Source of the DNA: Paenibacillus sp. FSL R5-0345
GTDB lineage: Bacteria; Bacillota; Bacilli; Paenibacillales; Paenibacillaceae
Direction: 5' to 3'
DNA: 64,000 nt
Assembly (NCBI RefSeq): GCF_000758585.1
Contig: NZ_CP009281.1
Coordinates: 310,001-374,000, forward strand
A model generated the notes under the pieces. That model did not search any database. It was not told the origin of the DNA and worked only from the letters and a program-made list of their open reading frames with translations. Positions 25,978-33,434 of this stretch are shown in pieces (within the stretch, counting starts at the first letter, position 1; each line of letters starts with the position of its first letter). The position numbers and the translations under genes are program-made.

Positions 25978-27219
25978 GTGAGATCCAAAAACTTGGCCAC
26001 CATGTCACTAGCTTTTATGGCATGTGGGTTTCTGATTACACTATTTCTACCTGAAAATCTCGCTGTGATTCTACTAAGAGGTGGATTTGAGGCCGGGCTG
26101 GTCGGGGGGATTGCCGACTGGTTCGCAGTAACCGCGTTATTCCGTCATCCGATGGGGTTACGTATTCCACATACCTCATTGCTGCTCAAGAATCGCGATA
26201 AGATTATCCAGTCGTTAATTACTGCTATGGAGACTGAGCTGCTGAACAAAGAGAGTATTGAGAACAAGCTGCGCAAGTTTGGTATTATGTCTATGGGTTC
26301 CAAACTGCTGACGAAGTTCTTTAGTAAGAAGAAGGCGAGAGCCCAGATCCTAGAGCAGCTTAGCGAATTTGTGTCACGACTTCCGGTAGAGAAAGCTGTA
26401 CCTTTTCTTCAAAAGGCAGCTTCCGATTATATTCGTGAAGCGGAGCTTGGGGTTGCGGCCGATAAAATTGTCACTAAATTAATGAACGATGGAAAAGATG
26501 TAGCGGCTCTGGATTATGCGCTGGAAGGGGTGTCTAACTGGAGCGGTCGTCCTGAAACGAAAGCTATGCTGGGTAAGATCGCCAGTGAGAAACTGGCTGA
26601 AGTGAAGCTTGGTGGACTTAAGGGGATGGCTTTTCAGGCTTTCGTTGGGTTTATGGATGCGGATATGCTTGGTGAAATGCTGCAAGGCATGCTACAGTCG
26701 GGTATTCGCGATTTTCGTGAAGAGGATAGTCCATATCGTGAAGAGATCATTCGAGAAATTCGGGTGGCACTGTTCCAGATTGTTAATGACGAGGCTAGAA
26801 TGGCTTCTGTAAAAGAATGGGCACTAAATGAGCTTGAGGGAGAAGCGGCAACCGCTTTTCTGCATACTCAATTGGAGAACGTACGTAGCAAGGCACTCTC
26901 CTTGTTGGAAGAGGACCGGGCAGCTGGTGGACGCAAGTTATTTGCACTATATGCTCTGCTTGTGCGCCGTATTAGCAAGGAACAAGAGTGGATCGGCAGC
27001 TGGGAGGAGCGGATTCGCGCTTCATTAATTGCATTTGTAGAGGCTAACCACTACCGAATCGGTCTTTTGGTGAAAGAGAATCTGGATAGCATGGACGATG
27101 CTAGTCTAGTGAATATGCTGGAGGATAAAGTAGGTAAAGATCTTCAGTGGATTCGTGTGAACGGTGCCTTATGCGGTTTTGTTGTAGGGCTTGTTCTTAC
27201 AGTTGTTCAATTTATTTAA
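25978..27219 (+). CDS. DUF445-family membrane protein (YheB-like)
   Basis: 413 residues from a GTG at 25978 with AAGGGGG upstream. The family's N-terminal hydrophobic hairpin with the conserved GGFEAGLVGGIADWFAVTALFRHP (about residues 38-60) is present, followed by a long soluble region of helices and a C-terminal membrane helix ending VVGLVLTVVQFI. Bacillus subtilis YheB, in the neighbourhood of the spore genes yheC and yheD, belongs here. Function is unknown; a YheC/D-type gene lies about 1.4 kb downstream in this window too. Confidence 0.83.
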   Translation: MRSKNLATMSLAFMACGFLITLFLPENLAVILLRGGFEAGLVGGIADWFAVTALFRHPMGLRIPHTSLLLKNRDKIIQSLITAMETELLNKESIENKLRKFGIMSMGSKLLTKFFSKKKARAQILEQLSEFVSRLPVEKAVPFLQKAASDYIREAELGVAADKIVTKLMNDGKDVAALDYALEGVSNWSGRPETKAMLGKIASEKLAEVKLGGLKGMAFQAFVGFMDADMLGEMLQGMLQSGIRDFREEDSPYREEIIREIRVALFQIVNDEARMASVKEWALNELEGEAATAFLHTQLENVRSKALSLLEEDRAAGGRKLFALYALLVRRISKEQEWIGSWEERIRASLIAFVEANHYRIGLLVKENLDSMDDASLVNMLEDKVGKDLQWIRVNGALCGFVVGLVLTVVQFI

Positions 27220-27222
27220 CTC

Positions 27223-27266
27223 AAAGTAGTCCGTCTCCAGTGATTGGAGGCGGACTACTTTTTTTT
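27223..27266 (+). terminator. Strong Rho-independent terminator
   Basis: A 17-bp stem AAAGTAGTCCGTCTCCA/TGGAGGCGGACTACTTT with one G-U pair, loop GTGAT, and a run of eight T residues. Confidence 0.93.
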
Positions 27267-27267
27267 G

Positions 27268-27322
27268 AAATATAAGAAAGTATAAGTTTCGCACCATACT
27301 TTATGTCTTATATTTCCCGTTT
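27268..27322 (+). repeat. Dispersed hairpin repeat, copy A
   Basis: A roughly 60-bp unit beginning AAATATAAGAAAGTATAAG and containing AAAGTAT and ATACTTT as inverted arms. It recurs at 46515-46578 with about 80 percent identity and in part at 46431-46460. The copy reaches into the last codons of the minus-strand glycosyltransferase gene (27308), so it contributes the protein's tail. Confidence 0.75.
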
Positions 27323-28441
27323 ATACTTGTAGGATTCTATTGTTGTACTAATGTATCTTTGATAAATGCGTTCCAAATCAGTTGCTGTACGGTGCCAATT
27401 GAAGACCTCAAGCGCATCTGCTCTTCCTTGTTTCCCGATGGTTGCTGCTAACTCCGGATTCCGGCCTAGTCGCAGCAAATATCTAGCGAAGGGCAAGGCC
27501 TCGCGATATCGTTCCACCAGATAGCCGTTATGGCCGGAATCGATAATCTCACGGATACCTCCATTGCTAGAAGCGATGACGGGCAGTCCCGAGGCCATAG
27601 CCTCTACATTAACAAGTCCAAAGGATTCATGACTCTGAGAAGGACATACAAAGCAATCGGCGGCTTGATAAAGGGTATGAATATCTTCATGAGCTACATT
27701 TCCAAGGAAAGAGACGGGTACTCCCAGCCGCCTTGCAAGCAGCTTCAGCTGACGCATATACGAAGGGTTGCCTTTGCCTGCAATTACAAGATGAACGGGA
27801 AGATGTTTATTTAAATGGTACATAGCGCGTATCAATATGGGTACCCCTTTGCGGGGAATGACTCGACCGACGAATAAGACGGTAAAGGCCTTCGGGAGTC
27901 TGTAAAGTCTGCGAAGATGATATTTTTCCTGTGTGCCTACAGGAGTGAATCGATCAAGATCTGCTCCTAGCAGGACAATACGGATTTCATTGTCTAATTG
28001 AGGGAATCGGTGAGTTAGTCTTCGTTGTAGAGAGTGGCTATTCGCAATAATCAGATCTGCTTTTGCCAGGGCTCTAGCAGTCTTATCTGTGTCCGGTGTG
28101 AATGTAAGAGAATGCAGAAATAGAAATACCGGAAGATGTGGGAGCTCTTTCTTTACAGCAGACATAAGATGGGGGCGATTATCAATCTGAACGATATCAA
28201 ATGACTCATTCTGAATATAGTCTAATACCGAAGTACGATAATGGACGGGAGTACTTGCAGGCAACCGAATGATTCTGACCTGCTCTAATATTGAGGCATC
28301 GGGCAGTCCCGGCGCTATTCGGCTCACAATGGTAACCTTATGTTTCTCAGCCAGCCGTCTGGCAATGGCCCAAATGCAAATTTCTACTGAACCGTCTCCC
28401 GGAACCGGGAGCCGTTCCGGCGCAATAATACAAATATGCAT
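27308..28441 (-). CDS. Family 4 glycosyltransferase (CotSA/YtcC-like, possibly spore surface)
   Basis: 377 residues; ATG at 28441 with GGAGG upstream. The N-terminal domain starts MHICIIAPERLPVPGDGSVE; the C-terminal GT-B domain has LLGADLDRFTPV, VLFVGRVIPRKGVPILI, and the donor-binding CPSQSHESFGLVNVEAMASGLPVIAS with the EX7E glutamates, then GGIREII. It is a retaining GT4 enzyme. Similar Bacillus proteins (CotSA, YtcC) are linked to the spore coat. The last seven or so residues (SYKYKREI) come from the overlapping dispersed repeat and may be a recent extension. Confidence 0.85.
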   Translation of the reverse strand: MHICIIAPERLPVPGDGSVEICIWAIARRLAEKHKVTIVSRIAPGLPDASILEQVRIIRLPASTPVHYRTSVLDYIQNESFDIVQIDNRPHLMSAVKKELPHLPVFLFLHSLTFTPDTDKTARALAKADLIIANSHSLQRRLTHRFPQLDNEIRIVLLGADLDRFTPVGTQEKYHLRRLYRLPKAFTVLFVGRVIPRKGVPILIRAMYHLNKHLPVHLVIAGKGNPSYMRQLKLLARRLGVPVSFLGNVAHEDIHTLYQAADCFVCPSQSHESFGLVNVEAMASGLPVIASSNGGIREIIDSGHNGYLVERYREALPFARYLLRLGRNPELAATIGKQGRADALEVFNWHRTATDLERIYQRYISTTIESYKYKREI

Positions 28442-28623
28442 GGTTCATGCCTCCTCTGATCCGCTAATGGTTATCCTCTTCCCACCATATGCAGCTTTAG
28501 TATCTGGAGATACATCTGAAAGCGGAGAGGGCGTTCAACCCATGCCATTCATATTGCCGATGCATAAAATACTAAGGCTAAGCAAGGCTGTGATCATTAT
28601 TTGAGTGATAGGGGAGAGGGCAA

Positions 28624-29400
28624 TTGGGAACGAAGTCAAAGTCGGCGTTGACCAGCAAATGGATTAAAACCAAGGTGCTCATGCAAAGTTCCGAGATTTC
28701 ACCGCTGATTCCAGAGACTGTAAGGTTTAGTAAAGCCAACTTAAAGACGATGCTGCTAAAATATGGGATGATTTACGTTAAGCCGGAACACGGTACTTAC
28801 GGTAATGGTGTGATGAAGGTTGAACAGAGTAAGGACTCTCATGGAACAGAATACAAATACCAAAGTGGAACAAAGATAAAAACGTTTGGAGTCTATGACA
28901 CCTTTTATTCATCCCTTAAGAAAGCGACACGCGGACGTAGTTACTTGATTCAGAGAGGAATTGTTTTGCTGAAGCATGGTAAGCATCGCTTTGACATCCG
29001 TGTGATGGTCCAGCTCAGTCCGCGTGGCAAATGGGAAACTACCGGATTGATTGGCCGAGTAGCTGAGAAAGGCAAGATTGTTACCAATTATCATAACGGT
29101 GGTACGCTAATGTCTATGGAGAAGCTGCTGTCGCCTTATTTGAACGATGCTCAGCAAGCTCAGATGCTTAAGATATTGAGAAAGCTAGGTGAGGATACCG
29201 GACGTTTCTACCATAAGAAATATCCTGGGTTTAAACAGATTGGTGTAGATGTAGGATTAGATAATCACATGACGCCTTGGATTATTGAAGTGAATACTAG
29301 CCCGGATCCGTATATTTTCAAACATCTTTCTAATAAAAGCATGTACCGCAAAGTGATGGCTTATCGCAGAGCAAATGAGAAGAAGAAGACCGTTAGCTGA
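28624..29400 (+). CDS. YheC/YheD-family ATP-grasp protein (spore coat-associated)
   Basis: 258 residues from a TTG at 28624, with AGGGGAGAGGG directly upstream. Family features: KTKVLMQSSEISPLIPETVRFS near the start, YGMIYVKPEHGTYGNGVMKV with the nucleotide-binding Lys, RGSYLIQRGI-like YLIQRGIVLLKHGKHRFDIRVMVQ, GRVAEKGKIVTNYHNGG, and WIIEVNTSPDP with the metal-binding Glu/Asn of ATP-grasp ligases. It is shorter than the about 350-450 residue Bacillus YheC/D and lacks their N-terminal part. Associated with the endospore coat in Bacillus; the reaction is unknown. Its 3' end overlaps the convergent gene by 8 bases. Confidence 0.83.
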   Translation: MGTKSKSALTSKWIKTKVLMQSSEISPLIPETVRFSKANLKTMLLKYGMIYVKPEHGTYGNGVMKVEQSKDSHGTEYKYQSGTKIKTFGVYDTFYSSLKKATRGRSYLIQRGIVLLKHGKHRFDIRVMVQLSPRGKWETTGLIGRVAEKGKIVTNYHNGGTLMSMEKLLSPYLNDAQQAQMLKILRKLGEDTGRFYHKKYPGFKQIGVDVGLDNHMTPWIIEVNTSPDPYIFKHLSNKSMYRKVMAYRRANEKKKTVS

Positions 29401-30208
29401 TTTGTTTCTTTGTATTCGCTATAACAAGGGAAACCTTTTGTTCCAGCTCAATTATTTTTTGTTTGTGGGTTGCGATCTGACGATAACCAGAGACCAGTGA
29501 AGATAGGGATTGGGTGGTTAGCGTAAGATTTTGTTTACGAATCGCTGCTTTAAAGTCCGTCCAATCTGCTGAGACACGTTTGTTTAACGAGGTGATCACG
29601 CTCTTGTTAGATTTGATCGTGATTTGAGGACTTTCAATGCCAGCTAAGGTTTTGCGAGCTTCAGCTATCTTTTGGGTACGTGTTTTTTTCGCAGCGTTTA
29701 GCTGATTCTGCTTATCGCTGATCTCTTGGCGTGCCAACTGAACCAAGATCTTCATAGCGTCACCTTGGGCACGCAGTACGGTATTCAAGGTCTTATCCTT
29801 AAGAGTCTTGGCGATACTAATTCGCTTGTTAAGCGCACTATACTGATCAAATAAGGGCTGATAGCGTTGCTTACAGCTCTTAACGGAGGCTTCCAAGCGG
29901 TTCACTACTTCAAGATCGATCTCTTTCATTTGTTGACGTACAACAACTAGCGACTGCTCATTGTTGTAGTGGAGGATTCGAATTTGCTCCTCGCGCTGAT
30001 CATACTGCAGCTTTAAGGTGGATAAATCATTGTAAAGAGAAGTCAGCTTAACCCTGGCAGGACCATCTGCCGTTGCGGCCGTCAGATCAAAAGCCGCTTT
30101 AACAGAGGGGGTTAATTCTGTTGTGGATGCAGCAATAGCTCCAGATGATGTGCTTAGCAGTAGCAGGATCGCCAGCAGTAATAAGGGCACCGACTTTAAT
30201 GTTTTCAT
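29393..30208 (-). CDS. Secreted coiled-coil protein of unknown function
   Basis: 271 residues with ATAGGAGGAG upstream of the ATG. A signal peptide (SVPLLLLAILLLLSTSSGAIA, cleavage after AIA-A) precedes an almost wholly helical, Lys/Gln-rich protein: TSLYNDLSTLKLQYDQREEQIRIL and DKQNQLNAAKKTRTQKIAEARKTLAG suggest coiled coils. No enzymatic motif is visible. A promoter and a terminator-like hairpin lie upstream on the same strand, so expression may be set by attenuation. It overlaps the YheC/D-type gene tail to tail. Confidence 0.75.
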   Translation of the reverse strand: MKTLKSVPLLLLAILLLLSTSSGAIAASTTELTPSVKAAFDLTAATADGPARVKLTSLYNDLSTLKLQYDQREEQIRILHYNNEQSLVVVRQQMKEIDLEVVNRLEASVKSCKQRYQPLFDQYSALNKRISIAKTLKDKTLNTVLRAQGDAMKILVQLARQEISDKQNQLNAAKKTRTQKIAEARKTLAGIESPQITIKSNKSVITSLNKRVSADWTDFKAAIRKQNLTLTTQSLSSLVSGYRQIATHKQKIIELEQKVSLVIANTKKQIS

Positions 30209-30242
30209 TTGTTCTCCTCCTATTGTCGTAACCTAATGGCAA

Positions 30243-30291
30243 CAAAAAAAAGCACCCGTAGCAAAGGCAAAAGCCTTTATTACGGGTGCTT
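30243..30291 (-). terminator. Leader terminator/attenuator of the secreted coiled-coil gene
   Basis: On the minus strand AAGCACCCGTA pairs perfectly with TACGGGTGCTT, with inner AAAGGC/GCCTTT, followed by a T run (30243-30249). It sits between the promoter and the gene. An alternative perfect 7-bp pairing (30278-30284 with 30296-30302) would break the terminator's 5' arm, as an antiterminator would. Confidence 0.7.
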
Positions 30292-30328
30292 CCAGCGTAA
30301 TAGGTCACGAACGATATTATTATGTTTA

Positions 30329-30358
30329 ATAATAGTTTGCCCCAGGCCATCCAGTCAA
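30329..30358 (-). promoter_or_regulatory. Candidate sigma-A promoter of the secreted coiled-coil gene
   Basis: Minus strand TTGACT (30353-30358), 18 bases, TATTAT (30329-30334). Transcription would start near 30322, about 30 bases before the leader terminator. Confidence 0.5.
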
Positions 30359-30488
30359 TATTTAAAATTAAACTATTCCCTATTCAAAATGATACGCAGG
30401 GCATTTCTATACTCACTTCTCTTATCGTATACTGAACTTAGGATGGAATAAAGGATGCAACGTTCGCAACAAAGGAGGTCTGGCGTAG

Positions 30489-32690
30489 ATGGATAACGCG
30501 GTAGAATACAGCACAATGTTGGAACATGCATTTATGAGGTCGCCAGAGGGAATAGCCGTACTGTCTTTGAACGATGGTAAGGGCAACTGGCTAAAGGTCA
30601 ATCCGGCTTTTTGCAATTTACTTGGCTTTACTGAAGCTGAGTTTCTTGCTGGGGCTATTTTTGCAGAAATGGAAAATAGACAGACGTCTTCGAAAGAGCT
30701 TTCCTATAGATTGGTGATGGACGAGCTTCAGAATTCTCCAGCAGGGAGCTGGAAGAAGGAAGAATGCTTTTACAAAGGGGATCACCCGGTATGGCTTTCC
30801 CTGACATTCTCAGGATTTGGAACAACAGGACAAGCCCCTTCGTGTATTATTGTGTACGCCGAAGATATTACAGACCGAAAGATTGCAGACCAACAAATGG
30901 AAGATCAACGAGATCTAGAGGAACAGATTTATCAAAGTGAACGTAATTATAGATTGATGTCCGAGAATTCGCTGGATTTAATCTCGCGTCATGCAGTTGA
31001 AGAGCGCAAACAGTTCGAATTCAAGCTTCAAGAGAATGAACAGCGCTATAAATCCTTATTTGAATATAATCCTTCTGCTGTGTACTCCATGAATTTGCAA
31101 GGGGATTATTTAACAGCCAATGCGAATCTGGAGAAACTGACAGGGTATTCGCTGGAAGAACTGATCGGAATGTACTTTGGTCCCGTTGTGCATGAGAAGG
31201 ACATGGAGAAGACGCTGTATCATTTTAACTTAGCCGCTAAGGGCTATCCTCAAAGCTATGATCTGACACTTATTCATAAAGAAGGCCATTTTATAGAGAT
31301 TAATACCACTAATATTCCGATCATTGTAGACGATCAAGTGGTAGGCGTATACGGTATTTCCCGTGACATTACGGAACGTATAAGATATACGGAACAAATC
31401 GAAAAGCTAAGCAATGAATACACCCTTATTTTAAATGCGGTTTCGGAGGGTATTTTTGGACTCGATATGGAGGAGAAGGTGACCTTCATCAACCCAGCAG
31501 GTTTGCATATGCTCGGCTATGAACATGATGAGATTATGGGTCATACCTATCTAGATCATATTCAGCAGACAGCGCTTGATGGGATCCATTACCGGCCAGA
31601 GGAGTCGCCATTAATCAAAGCCATTAGGTCAGGGCGATCTTACCAGAGCAAGGATGCAGTCTTATGGCGTAAAGATGGCACGAGCTTTCTTGCAGAGTAC
31701 CAGGTAACGCCTCTTTTTGATAAAGGTGAATCTAAGGGTGTTGTAGTCGTGTTCAGGGATATTACAGATGAGAAGGAGATCATTCGTGCCAAGGAATCTG
31801 CGGAAAAAGCGGACCAGGCTAAATCAGAGTTTCTGGCCATTATGAGCCATGAAATACGCACGCCTATGAACGGCATTGTGGGGATGACTGATCTGCTTGC
31901 CGAGACAGAACTAGATGAAGAACAACGTGAGTACACAAATATTATTAAGGAGAGCAGTAGCTCTCTTCTATATATTCTGAATGAAATTCTCGATTACAGT
32001 AAAATTGAGGCCGGAAAAATGATGATCGTACATGAGCCCGTGCATCTTCGAGAGGTACTGGACAGTGTAACGGATCTATTTATGGCTAAGGCTTTGGAAA
32101 AAAATCTTGAGCTGTCTTACAGCATGGCACCAGGAGTTCCTACGTTCATTATGGGAGATGCAGGACGATTACGTCAGGTATTGGTTAATCTGGTTAGCAA
32201 TGCGATTAAATTTACTGACCGAGGCAATGTCTGTATTTACGTGGAGCGGAATTTGTCCGTGGTTTCAAAGAAATCGACTTTGAAGTTTAATGTCAGAGAC
32301 ACGGGGATAGGTATTCCTTTAGAAAAGCAGCATCAGTTATTTCAATCATTCTACCAGCTGCACTCCTCGTTTAATCGTAAGTATGCTGGGACGGGTTTAG
32401 GACTAGCCATTTGCAAAAAGCTCGTCGAGCTGATGGGCGGAGCCATTGCGGTGGAGAGTAGCGAAGGAGAGGGCTCTAATTTCTATTTCACGCTACAGAT
32501 TAATCCTGAAAGCGGAGATGAGAGTGATGAAGAAATAGTTGCTCAGACAGAGCAGAAACCCGCTCAGGAAATGGAATCAGGATTTGATTTAGAGGTACCT
32601 ATGGATGCTGGTGAAAATGTGATTCTACTCCCGGAGGGCAATGCCCTTTCAGCTTCTAAGCCGATTTCTTCAAAAGGAGAAATGTCCTGA
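30489..32690 (+). CDS. PAS-domain sensor histidine kinase
   Basis: 733 residues, AAAGGAGG upstream, no membrane helix, so cytoplasmic. Three PAS/PAC units are visible: about 10-125 (ending VYAEDITDRKIA), about 175-300 (NPSAVYSMNLQGDYLTANANLEKLTGY ... GISRDITERIRY) and about 310-430 (VVVVFRDITDEKE). HisKA has the phospho-acceptor in IMSHEIRTPMNGIVGM; HATPase has NLVSNAIKFTDRG, DTGIGIPLEKQHQLFQSF and GTGLGLAICKKLVELMGG. The arrangement is that of hybrid-type kinases, but no receiver domain follows and no response regulator is adjacent. It overlaps the next start by one base (TGATG). Confidence 0.9.
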   Translation: MDNAVEYSTMLEHAFMRSPEGIAVLSLNDGKGNWLKVNPAFCNLLGFTEAEFLAGAIFAEMENRQTSSKELSYRLVMDELQNSPAGSWKKEECFYKGDHPVWLSLTFSGFGTTGQAPSCIIVYAEDITDRKIADQQMEDQRDLEEQIYQSERNYRLMSENSLDLISRHAVEERKQFEFKLQENEQRYKSLFEYNPSAVYSMNLQGDYLTANANLEKLTGYSLEELIGMYFGPVVHEKDMEKTLYHFNLAAKGYPQSYDLTLIHKEGHFIEINTTNIPIIVDDQVVGVYGISRDITERIRYTEQIEKLSNEYTLILNAVSEGIFGLDMEEKVTFINPAGLHMLGYEHDEIMGHTYLDHIQQTALDGIHYRPEESPLIKAIRSGRSYQSKDAVLWRKDGTSFLAEYQVTPLFDKGESKGVVVVFRDITDEKEIIRAKESAEKADQAKSEFLAIMSHEIRTPMNGIVGMTDLLAETELDEEQREYTNIIKESSSSLLYILNEILDYSKIEAGKMMIVHEPVHLREVLDSVTDLFMAKALEKNLELSYSMAPGVPTFIMGDAGRLRQVLVNLVSNAIKFTDRGNVCIYVERNLSVVSKKSTLKFNVRDTGIGIPLEKQHQLFQSFYQLHSSFNRKYAGTGLGLAICKKLVELMGGAIAVESSEGEGSNFYFTLQINPESGDESDEEIVAQTEQKPAQEMESGFDLEVPMDAGENVILLPEGNALSASKPISSKGEMS

Positions 32691-33313
32691 TGAAGCATAG
32701 AAACTCCAGTCTCAGCAACAAACTACCGGCGGATCCATACACACAGTGGGAGGCTGGGGTTTCATCTCCGTCTTCTGCTTGTGGACCTGCGACAATGGCA
32801 GCTTTAACCGAGTATTGGAATACCCAGCTAGGAATGGACTTTATTCGTGGCACAGGTCATTTTCACTCCAAAGCAGATCATATTAATTACATATACAGTC
32901 ATCACGGAGGAACCCCTTTAGGCATGAGTACACGTCGTTTTGTAAAGGGAATCACAGCTTATATCAACGCTTCAATCTCGCCAGAGGGGGAGTATAAGCT
33001 ATCTATCTCTACTTTTAACGATTTCGATGTGTATAAAGCGGAGATTGATGCAGGTCGACCAGTCGCTGTTAAATTTGATAAATGGTTTAATTTTCGGTGG
33101 AGAGGGAGCTTTGCTTACGACTACCACTGGGTATTAGGTATAGGATATGAGGTGCCTGATAACGGGGATCGTCCAATTCTCATCATTCAGGATAATGGTG
33201 TGAGGTATAAGGACGGAAGAATTGCTCTTTGTAAAGAACGGCGCATTCCATATTATTCGAATAAAGACATCATTACGATGGTAGGTTTGAATATCTTAGA
33301 AACACCTAGTTAA
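32690..33313 (+). CDS. C39-like cysteine peptidase domain protein
   Basis: 207 residues, start coupled to the kinase stop (TGATG). No signal peptide or membrane helix. The C39_2 papain-like pattern is visible: Cys31 in SSACGPATMAAL, His in FAYDYHWVLGIGYE, and Asn/Asp in IIQDNGVRYKDG. FNDFDVYKAEIDAGRPVAVKFD precedes the His as in this family. Members include bacteriocin-processing and uncharacterised cytoplasmic peptidases. Coupling to a histidine kinase is unusual, and it may be an output or modulator of that kinase. Activity is unproven. Confidence 0.7.
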   Translation: MKHRNSSLSNKLPADPYTQWEAGVSSPSSACGPATMAALTEYWNTQLGMDFIRGTGHFHSKADHINYIYSHHGGTPLGMSTRRFVKGITAYINASISPEGEYKLSISTFNDFDVYKAEIDAGRPVAVKFDKWFNFRWRGSFAYDYHWVLGIGYEVPDNGDRPILIIQDNGVRYKDGRIALCKERRIPYYSNKDIITMVGLNILETPS

Positions 33314-33364
33314 TCGCGATCTGCTAAGGGAATTCCTCTGGAAAAATGATCTAATTATTTTGAG

Positions 33365-33378
33365 TCCAAACGTTTGCA
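33365..33378 (+). promoter_or_regulatory. CRE-like site overlapping the pullulanase -35
   Basis: TCCAAACGTTTGCA matches the CcpA consensus TGNAANCGNNNNCA except at one position (C for G). It overlaps the -35 box, where CcpA binding would repress. Confidence 0.45.
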
Positions 33379-33402
33379 CAAATGCGAGGATCATACTATA
33401 AT
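33374..33402 (+). promoter_or_regulatory. Sigma-A promoter of the pullulanase gene
   Basis: TTGCAC (33374-33379), 17 bases, perfect TATAAT (33397-33402), 32 bases before the TTG start. Confidence 0.7.
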
Positions 33403-33434
33403 CCAGTTAATAACTGGAAAAGGGGATAGGTGCT

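Noticed and set aside
28563..28571. SigK-like -10 (CATAAAATA) before the YheC/D-type gene.
   Set aside because: No AC at the required 16-17 bases upstream, so a sporulation promoter cannot be claimed.
30300..30360. GGGGCAAAC segment resembling the start of a c-di-GMP-I riboswitch (minus strand).
   Set aside because: The second conserved block (GGACGCAAAGCC) and the tetraloop/receptor are absent, and the segment lies inside the predicted promoter spacer.
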